DNA of 5,062 nt from Chloroflexota bacterium (GTDB lineage: Bacteria > Chloroflexota > Anaerolineae > Anaerolineales > UBA4823): the NCBI GenBank assembly GCA_030636125.1, contig DAOVXM010000243.1:1-5062 (forward strand), written 5' to 3'. The notes below the pieces were generated by a model. The model was not told the origin of the DNA. It did not search any database and worked only from the letters and a program-made list of their open reading frames with translations. Each line of letters starts with the position of its first letter. Position 1 is the stretch's first letter. Both the position numbers and the translations under genes were made by a program. Of this stretch, positions 1-4,619 are shown one piece after another.

Positions 1-156
1 TACTTGAGGCGGTTGGGTGAAAATTGATGTCCATTTTAAAAGTGTCAGGTGGCTAGATGCACTATTATAGGTGAACAAATAGTCCAGAAAGCAATAATCT
101 GGAAATTCGATTATCAGGGTTTTGGTTGTGTAACAACCCAAGAGAGGAAGATAAAA
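1..156 (+). other. Non-coding leader upstream of rpmF, possibly with the tail of an upstream gene
   Basis: No gene can be supported here. Frame 1 reads eight codons (YLRRLGEN) and then TGA at 25-27. This could be the C-terminus of a preceding gene; a DUF177/YceD gene often precedes rpmF in bacteria, but eight residues cannot identify it. A small perfect hairpin lies just before the rpmF ribosome-binding site: GGTTGT (124-129), loop GTA, ACAACC (133-138). I see no convincing -35/-10 pair; TATTAT at 63-68 has no partner at a suitable distance. The reading frame of rpmF is open upstream to a GTG at 49, but those 36 codons do not resemble L32 and are taken as untranslated. Confidence 0.4.
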
Positions 157-339
157 ATGGCCCCTCTACCGAAAAGAAAAATCTCAAAGGGTCGGCGTGA
201 TCGTCGCCGGGCCCACCACGCACTGAAATCTCGCAATCTTGTTCAATGCAGCAATTGCGGTGATATGCGATTACCTCATACGGTATGTCCGAACTGCGGT
301 CATTATAAAGGTAGGGAAGTCGTAGACGTTGAAGAGTAA
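157..339 (+). CDS. rpmF: 50S ribosomal protein L32 (zinc-binding type)
   Basis: This 60-residue protein is the small L32 subunit of the large ribosomal subunit. The N-terminus (about residues 3-25) is the typical basic segment, [19 protein letters not shown], that threads into rRNA. It is followed by a zinc ribbon with C31, C34, C44 and C47 (CxxC-x9-CxxC), so this is the zinc-containing C+ form rather than the cysteine-free paralogue. The length matches the family. The ATG at 157 is chosen because the protein then starts MAPLPKRK as in homologues, and a purine-rich Shine-Dalgarno sequence (GAGAGGAAG, 142-150) lies 6 bases upstream; the in-frame GTG at 49 is rejected. The gene ends 7 bases before a strong terminator hairpin, so its transcript probably stops before fabD. 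Adjacency of rpmF to fatty-acid synthesis genes is common in bacteria. Confidence 0.97.
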   Translation: MAPLPKRKISKGRRDRRRAHHALKSRNLVQCSNCGDMRLPHTVCPNCGHYKGREVVDVEE

Positions 340-346
340 CAATAAA

Positions 347-382
347 CAATCGAGCCGTGAAAGTCACGGCTCGATTGCTTTT
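347..382 (+). terminator. Intrinsic terminator between rpmF and fabD
   Basis: A perfect 14-bp inverted repeat, CAATCGAGCCGTGA (347-360) and TCACGGCTCGATTG (364-377), closes a 3-nt AAG loop and is followed by CTTTT (378-382). It starts 7 bases after the rpmF stop codon. The T-run is short (four T) but the stem is long and its loop-proximal half is GC-rich. The opposite strand also leaves the stem into a T-rich stretch (TTTATTGTT), so it may work weakly in both directions. It ends 22 bases before the fabD start, so fabD must be expressed by readthrough or from a promoter I cannot recognise. Confidence 0.88.
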
Positions 383-404
383 AATAACTTGGCAGCCACA
401 AAAT

Positions 405-1352
405 ATGAAACTACAACCTAAAACCACAGCTTTCTTATTCCCTGGTCAAGGCTCTCAGGTTCTGGGAATGGGTCGTGAGTTAGCGGAAGAATATTCGCAA
501 GCACGAGATACGTTCCAGGAAGCTGATGATGTACTAGGTTTTCCTCTTTCTACTATGGCCTGGGAAGGACCCGAGGGGGAATTGAACGACACAATCAACA
601 CCCAACCAGCACTCCTAGTTCATTCTGTGGCTGCCTTACGCGTCTTCCGAAGTATTTACATTCAGTTTAAACCAGCCTTTGTCGCGGGCCATTCAATGGG
701 TGAGCTTAGTGCCTTAGTGGCCGCTGGAGCACTACCCTTCCCTGATACGTTACGATTGGTACGAACCCGTGGAGAACTTATGAAACAAGCCGGTCAAGTA
801 TCCCCCGGTGGTATGGCAGCAATTATTGGATTGGACATTGCTACTCTTGAAGAGATTTGTCAAGACGCGAGCACTCGAGATGATATGGTACAGTTAGCAA
901 ATGACAATTGCCCTGGCCAAGTTGTTATTTCCGGAGCGATTCCCGCCCTTGAACGGGCTATGGAACTGGCTAAGATAGCCAAAGCTCGCCGTGTTGTCCG
1001 GCTGAAGGTGAGTATCGCTGCCCATTCTCCGTTAATGGGTCACGTCCAAAATGATTTCAACCAGGCTGTAGCTGCTGCGCCAATTTCCGATCCACATACA
1101 CCAATTATCGGGAACGTCACAGCAACACCCATGATTACAGATGTGCATGTTCGCTCCGATCTAAAAGCTCAACTTCGTTCACGCGTTCGTTGGACCGAAT
1201 CCATACAATACATGATTACAAAAGGGGTTACAAGATATATAGAAATCGGTAGCGGCTCAGTATTGGTTGGCCTGCTCAAACGTATTGATCGTGATGTAGT
1301 TGGTCTGACATTAGGAAAACCTACAGATTTTGAAATGCTTGACAACAATTGA
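405..1352 (+). CDS. fabD: Malonyl-CoA:ACP transacylase
   Basis: The enzyme moves malonyl from malonyl-CoA to acyl carrier protein, supplying the extender unit for type II fatty-acid synthesis in the cytoplasm. At 315 residues it matches the family (about 310). Visible motifs are FPGQGSQ (12-18), the nucleophile elbow GHSMGE with Ser97, TRG with Arg122 (E. coli Arg117), AAHSPLM with catalytic His207 (E. coli His201), Gln256 in AQL (E. coli Gln250), GNVTA (236-240), and the C-terminal EIGSGSVL (280-287). All catalytic residues are present. The position after Gln256 that usually reads PV.W is R260-V-R-W. The ATG at 405 is preferred because FabD proteins begin a few residues before FPGQG. The frame is open back to a GTG at 357, but that codon lies inside the terminator stem. 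No clear Shine-Dalgarno sequence precedes 405, in contrast to fabG. fabH, plsX and acpP, common neighbours elsewhere, are absent here. Confidence 0.96.
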   Translation: MKLQPKTTAFLFPGQGSQVLGMGRELAEEYSQARDTFQEADDVLGFPLSTMAWEGPEGELNDTINTQPALLVHSVAALRVFRSIYIQFKPAFVAGHSMGELSALVAAGALPFPDTLRLVRTRGELMKQAGQVSPGGMAAIIGLDIATLEEICQDASTRDDMVQLANDNCPGQVVISGAIPALERAMELAKIAKARRVVRLKVSIAAHSPLMGHVQNDFNQAVAAAPISDPHTPIIGNVTATPMITDVHVRSDLKAQLRSRVRWTESIQYMITKGVTRYIEIGSGSVLVGLLKRIDRDVVGLTLGKPTDFEMLDNN

Positions 1353-1358
1353 TCACAG

Positions 1359-1383
1359 TAGACCCTAAATCATATACCCTAAA
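1359..1383 (+). repeat. Tandem direct repeat upstream of the fabG promoter
   Basis: Two copies of TANACCCTAAA occur at 1359-1369 and 1373-1383. They match at 10 of 11 positions (identical over ACCCTAAA) and start 14 bp apart. They begin just after the fabD stop codon and end 30 bp before the TATAAT at 1414, about 40-70 bp upstream of the likely transcription start, where activator sites often sit. A regulatory role is inference; the repeat itself is seen directly. Confidence 0.45.
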
Positions 1384-1413
1384 AAAATTTAAACGCATAC
1401 TATGCTAGTGCGG

Positions 1414-1419
1414 TATAAT
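1414..1419 (+). promoter_or_regulatory. Putative sigma-70-type -10 box for fabG
   Basis: A perfect TATAAT lies in the non-coding gap between fabD and fabG. No good -35 hexamer stands 16-18 bp upstream: the bases at 17 bp spacing read AAACGC, and the nearest T/A-rich candidate, TTTAAA at 1388-1393, is 20 bp away. If used, transcription would start near 1426 and leave a leader of about 145 nt before the fabG ATG. The absent -35 together with the upstream direct repeats would suit an activator-dependent promoter, but that is inference. Confidence 0.5.
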
Positions 1420-1556
1420 GGGAACTCGATGAGTCAAGCTCAAGACGAGCTGTGTATCGTTTGCTGGTGAGGTGCAAAAACATCATTATCTTGGTTAATA
1501 TATTCAATTGAATTGGCATACTTTCATACGAAAACAATACACAACTGAATCATACT

Positions 1557-1565
1557 GAAGGAGGA
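1557..1565 (+). promoter_or_regulatory. Consensus Shine-Dalgarno sequence of fabG
   Basis: AAGGAGG (1558-1564) is fully complementary to the usual 16S rRNA 3' end and stands 8 bases before the ATG at 1573. It fixes the fabG start and is the strongest ribosome-binding site in the window. fabD and tatC have no recognisable Shine-Dalgarno sequence. Confidence 0.9.
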
Positions 1566-1572
1566 TTTTTAC

Positions 1573-2319
1573 ATGAGTTTTGAAGGTAAAATCGCTTTAG
1601 TCACTGGGGCTGCTAGAGGAATAGGACGCGCAATTGCAGAGACATTTGCTCATCATGGTGCCCAAGTAGTTTTAGCTGACCTAAACTTCGATCAAGTCAA
1701 TGAGACTGCCTTGGAAATCTCCCAAGAATCTGGACAAAAGACACTTGCGCTACCTGTTGATGTGTCCGATACAATCAGCGCAAAAGAAATGGTTACTAAA
1801 GCTCTGGAAGAATTTGGGCATGTCGATATTTTAGTCAACAACGCCGGTATCACTCGCGACACATTGATTATGCGTATGGAAGAAGCTGACTGGGATGCTG
1901 TGATTGACATAAACCTTAAAGGTGCTTTTAATTGTAGTAAAGCCATTGTTAGACCAATGATGAAGCAACGCTACGGTCGTATCGTAAATATCTCTTCTGT
2001 TTCTGGACTTGCCGGCCAAGCCGGACAGACAAACTACTCTGCCTCCAAAGCTGGATTAATCGGTTTTACTAAGGCCTTAGCCCGCGAGGTTGCCTCGCGG
2101 CAAATTACCGTCAACGCGGTTGCACCTGGGTTTATCCCCACCGCATTAACCGATGTTTTACCCGAAGACTTAAAGACAGAATTGATGAAGTTTACTCCGC
2201 TGGGTAGGTTTGGTAAACCTGAAGAAATCGCTTATGCTGTCGCTTTCCTCGCATCCGATGAAGCATCATACATCACCGGTCAAGTGTTGAGTGTAGATGG
2301 TGGCATGATGATGATGTAA
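1573..2319 (+). CDS. fabG: 3-oxoacyl-[acyl-carrier-protein] reductase
   Basis: This is a classical short-chain dehydrogenase/reductase of 248 residues, the usual FabG length. It performs the NADPH-dependent reduction of 3-ketoacyl-ACP, the first reductive step of each elongation cycle. Seen in order are the Rossmann motif TGAARGIG (11-18), a DV pair (63-64) for the adenine ring, NNAG (89-92), Asn114 in INLKG, and the catalytic set Ser142, Tyr155 and Lys159 in SSVSG...YSASK. FabG-specific signatures follow: KALAREVASR (167-176), NAVAPGFI (181-188) and the C-terminal ITGQVLSVDGG (234-244). The start is fixed by the AAGGAGG site. The protein ends in four consecutive methionines, encoded by ATG repeated four times directly before TAA; homologues usually end with a short Met/Val tail, so this is an expanded version. 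The SDR family is broad, but the motifs plus a fabD neighbour make FabG the best call. Confidence 0.95.
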   Translation: MSFEGKIALVTGAARGIGRAIAETFAHHGAQVVLADLNFDQVNETALEISQESGQKTLALPVDVSDTISAKEMVTKALEEFGHVDILVNNAGITRDTLIMRMEEADWDAVIDINLKGAFNCSKAIVRPMMKQRYGRIVNISSVSGLAGQAGQTNYSASKAGLIGFTKALAREVASRQITVNAVAPGFIPTALTDVLPEDLKTELMKFTPLGRFGKPEEIAYAVAFLASDEASYITGQVLSVDGGMMMM

Positions 2320-2432
2320 GCTCAAGAATCACCTTTAGAGTAAAAACATCCATTAACATTTGGTTATCTATACATCAATCAATATTCAATATGAGATCTG
2401 CACTTCAATAAATTCAACGAAGGCTAAAGAAG

Positions 2433-2789
2433 ATGACAGAATCTAAGTCTACTCCTGGTAAAACAACGATCGCTCCTGATGTCTTGACAACTATCGCTCG
2501 CCTGACTACATTGAGCGTGGATGGTGTCAGCCGTTTCTGCCCGGAACCTGCTGGAGTCAGCAGGCTCTTTCATAAAGGGCTACGCGATGGTGTGCGTATT
2601 GAGGTTCAAGATGATAGTGTTTATGCCGACCTTTATGTAGTTTTGAATGAGGATGTAAATATCCGAGATGTCAGTCGCAACATCCAAATGAAAGTCGCAC
2701 GTGCGATTTCGGAGATGGTTGGTATGCAAGTTGGACAGGTTAACATTCATATTGAAGATATCGACTATCCCGGAGAACCTGAGGCCTAG
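2433..2789 (+). CDS. Asp23/Gls24 (DUF322, YqhY-like) family protein
   Basis: This 118-residue protein is a single Asp23/Gls24 domain (about residues 9-112). Family hallmarks are the opening GKTTIAPDVLTTIARLTTLSVDGVSR, an alternating-strand core with VYADLYVVLNEDVNIRDVS, the helix IQMKVARAISEMVGM, and the end QVNIHIEDIDYP. It has no transmembrane segment or signal peptide and is predicted to be cytoplasmic. The biochemical role is unknown; in Firmicutes, relatives are tied to the envelope (Asp23, AmaP partners) or to acetyl-CoA carboxylase and lipid synthesis (YqhY). Lying between fabG and nusB, it matches the YqhY context best. The ATG at 2433 has only a weak purine-rich upstream stretch (GAAGG, then AAAGAAG directly before the start). 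nusB begins 6 bases after its stop, so the two are almost certainly co-transcribed. Confidence 0.87.
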   Translation: MTESKSTPGKTTIAPDVLTTIARLTTLSVDGVSRFCPEPAGVSRLFHKGLRDGVRIEVQDDSVYADLYVVLNEDVNIRDVSRNIQMKVARAISEMVGMQVGQVNIHIEDIDYPGEPEA

Positions 2790-2795
2790 TCTCCT

Positions 2796-3233
2796 ATGAA
2801 ATCTCGCACCAGGGCACGCGGTGTTGCCCTGCAGGCACTTTACGAAATTGACGTAGTAAACCATCCGCCCGGCACAGTCTGGGAAGAACGTGTTAAAGCG
2901 TCGGCATTAGACGATAAGCTAGCCAATTTCGTACGTGAGATTATCTTTGGTGTCTGGCCCATTCGGCATCTTCTCGATGAATTCATCTCAGAGCATGCTC
3001 CAGAATGGCCTCTTGACCAGGTAGCTATCATCGACCGCAATATCTTACGCATCGCCTTATGGGAAATTGCCGTTTATGAAAAAACTCCGATCAAAGTTGC
3101 AATCAATGAAGCTGTTGAACTTAGTAAAGTTTATGGATCAGATAGTACTCCTCGTTTCGTAAACGGTGTCTTGGGTAGCCTTGCAAACCGTCAAAATGAA
3201 ATCAAACAATCACTTAACCAACTTTCAAAATAA
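2796..3233 (+). CDS. nusB: Transcription antitermination factor NusB
   Basis: NusB binds boxA RNA together with ribosomal protein S10 (NusE) and supports processive rRNA transcription. The 145 residues match the usual size of an all-helical NusB. Diagnostic stretches are the basic RNA-binding N-terminus with R4, R6 and R8 followed by ALQALYEID (11-19), [12 protein letters not shown] (80-91), and the highly conserved [17 protein letters not shown] (98-114) continuing through FVNGVLGSL (121-129). The start codon overlaps nothing and lies 6 bases after the Asp23-family stop. A GAGG at 2781-2784, inside the end of the upstream gene, may act as its ribosome-binding site, with 11 bases of spacing. 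The pairing of an Asp23-like gene with nusB is also seen in B. subtilis (yqhY-nusB). Confidence 0.96.
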   Translation: MKSRTRARGVALQALYEIDVVNHPPGTVWEERVKASALDDKLANFVREIIFGVWPIRHLLDEFISEHAPEWPLDQVAIIDRNILRIALWEIAVYEKTPIKVAINEAVELSKVYGSDSTPRFVNGVLGSLANRQNEIKQSLNQLSK

Positions 3234-3282
3234 CCCATTTATTCGTTTGGAACTTCACTGGTAGGGATCGGGGTCATTGTTT

Positions 3283-3729
3283 ATGGATATTCTCGGTATC
3301 GGTCCATTAGAGTTTTTCTTCATAATCTTGATTGCACTGATAGTGCTTGGACCTAAAGATATGGTCAAAGCAGGTCGTACAATTGGTAAATTCATGCGCA
3401 CAGTGGTAACTTCACCTAATTGGAAAATGTTACAACAAGCCTCAAGAGAAATTCGCGGCTTACCCAATCGACTAATGAGGGAAGCTGGTATCGATGAACT
3501 TCAAGCAGACCTGCCTACCTCAAATACTATCAGCCGAAGTCTTGGACTTGATGAGATTGAAAAAGATATTGGTTCAATTAAATCCGATATGTCGGACTGG
3601 ACAACACCACCTCCAATCAGTGAAGCGCCTCCGAGCTCTACTAATTCAGATCAATTATCTCCTGCACCAGAACCCAACCAAGAACCTGAATATTCTACTG
3701 AATCTATCGAAGATACCGACACCGACTGA
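3283..3729 (+). CDS. tatA: Twin-arginine translocase TatA/TatB-type subunit
   Basis: This is the small single-span component of the Tat system, which exports folded proteins across the cytoplasmic membrane. The 148 residues show a short periplasmic start with GPLE (7-10), a hydrophobic span at about 9-22, a hinge LGP (22-24), an amphipathic basic helix (about 25-45), a further helical region to about 75, and a disordered Pro/Ser/acidic tail (about 105-148). The LGP hinge and the length are closer to TatB, whereas classical TatA has an FG hinge; as the only such gene here, it could serve both roles. An alternative TTG at 3277 would add two residues. ATG at 3283 is preferred because family members begin right before the span, though GGGG (3270-3273) and AGGGA (3263-3267) could each serve either start. 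tatC follows after 12 bases, which supports the assignment. Confidence 0.92.
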   Translation: MDILGIGPLEFFFIILIALIVLGPKDMVKAGRTIGKFMRTVVTSPNWKMLQQASREIRGLPNRLMREAGIDELQADLPTSNTISRSLGLDEIEKDIGSIKSDMSDWTTPPPISEAPPSSTNSDQLSPAPEPNQEPEYSTESIEDTDTD

Positions 3730-3741
3730 TATAAATCCACT

Positions 3742-4608
3742 ATGCTTCGTTCAATTTGGCGTATTATTAAATTTCCTTTCGTTCTGATCTCCCGCTGGTT
3801 TGCAAATATCTACAGAAACATTCACCAGCTTCTAACAGAAGAACCTGAAGACGAACCACTACCCGATACCTTTGCTAAAACAATTGAAAACCCAATGGGG
3901 GTCTTTGAACATTTAGACGCGCTACGAAAACATCTCTTACGAGCGGTCGCTTTTTTAGTTATTACTACGGCCGTTGCCTTCATTTTTTCAAGTCAATTAT
4001 TAGACTTATTGGCTCAACCTGTTGGTGGTATCAAAGAATTAGTAGCTATTGATGTCACCGAACCGATCAGCGTAATAATGCGCATTTCATTGCTGGCTGG
4101 CTTTGCCTTGGCATTGCCCTATATCATGTTAGAGTTGTGGTTATTTATCGCACCTGGTTTGAAAAAAGGGTCTCGATTATTCAGCCTGGCAGCCATACCA
4201 ATAGGCGTGCTATTTTTCTTGACTGGAATGGCATTCGCTTACTTCATAATGTTGCCTGCTGCGATTCCATTTCTAGTCACCTTTATGGGTATACCAACCC
4301 AGCTACGTCCATCCAATTATGTACGCTTTGTTACTAGTATTATGTTCTGGTTAGGGCTAGCATTTCAATTTCCATTAGTGATCTATGTATTGGCCCGGAT
4401 AGGTTTAATCCAAGGTAAACAATTATTGGAACACTGGCGAATAGCCATAATCATCATTGCTGTTATAGCTGCAGCAATCACACCAACAATCGACCCTGTC
4501 AATATGGCTTTAGTAATGGGACCACTTATCGCCCTCTATTTCTTAGGCATTGCCCTGGCATTTCTTGCCCAACGCGGAAGGTCTTCCTCCCTTGAAAGCC
4601 CTGTATAG
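3742..4608 (+). CDS. tatC: Sec-independent protein translocase TatC
   Basis: TatC is the membrane core of the Tat translocase and the primary receptor for twin-arginine signal peptides. The 288 residues hold six membrane spans (about 65-86, 110-133, 149-174, 196-219, 233-247, 252-275). Family landmarks are HLDALRKHLLRA (57-68), the LWLFIAPGL loop (132-140), GMAFAYF (162-168), and TPTIDP (247-252). About 50 extra residues precede the first landmark: an aromatic, basic amphipathic segment (1-30), then an acidic EEPEDEP stretch. The extension stays in frame and looks protein-like, so ATG 3742 is kept; the alternative ATG 3895 (Met52) would remove it. Neither start has a clear Shine-Dalgarno sequence. 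Several residues important in E. coli TatC differ: the Glu15 position is Ala60, Glu103 is Ser144, and Glu170 is Gln209. These may be normal for the lineage. Confidence 0.95.
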   Translation: MLRSIWRIIKFPFVLISRWFANIYRNIHQLLTEEPEDEPLPDTFAKTIENPMGVFEHLDALRKHLLRAVAFLVITTAVAFIFSSQLLDLLAQPVGGIKELVAIDVTEPISVIMRISLLAGFALALPYIMLELWLFIAPGLKKGSRLFSLAAIPIGVLFFLTGMAFAYFIMLPAAIPFLVTFMGIPTQLRPSNYVRFVTSIMFWLGLAFQFPLVIYVLARIGLIQGKQLLEHWRIAIIIIAVIAAAITPTIDPVNMALVMGPLIALYFLGIALAFLAQRGRSSSLESPV

Positions 4609-4612
4609 GAAG
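4607..4612 (+). promoter_or_regulatory. Ribosome-binding site deciding the CitE-like start
   Basis: AGGAAG overlaps the tatC stop codon (TAG, 4606-4608) and stands 7 bases before the ATG at 4620. It selects this start and indicates translation from the tat operon transcript. Confidence 0.75.
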
Positions 4613-4619
4613 AAATAAG

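Noticed and set aside
49..156. Extended rpmF beginning at GTG 49 (36 extra residues)
   Set aside because: The extra residues do not resemble L32, and a good ribosome-binding site and the usual MA.PKRK start are at 157.
357..404. Extended fabD beginning at GTG 357
   Set aside because: The GTG lies inside a strong terminator stem, has no ribosome-binding site, and homologous FabD proteins start near the FPGQG motif.
1353..1400. Terminator after fabD
   Set aside because: There is an A-run and T-run (1381-1390) but no GC-rich stem beside it.
2320..2432. Promoter or terminator between fabG and the Asp23-family gene
   Set aside because: TTAACA at 2353-2358 resembles a -35 box but no -10 stands at 16-18 bp, and no hairpin with a T-run is visible; readthrough from fabG is plausible.
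2547..2564. Inverted repeat CCTGCTG/CAGCAGG within the Asp23-family gene
   Set aside because: A 7-bp stem within coding sequence, not followed by a T-run and with no other support; likely chance.
3494..3787. Possible 97-residue protein overlapping the ends of tatA and tatC
   Set aside because: It lies in another frame across the tatA tail and tatC start, has no recognisable motif, and is explained by the two real genes.
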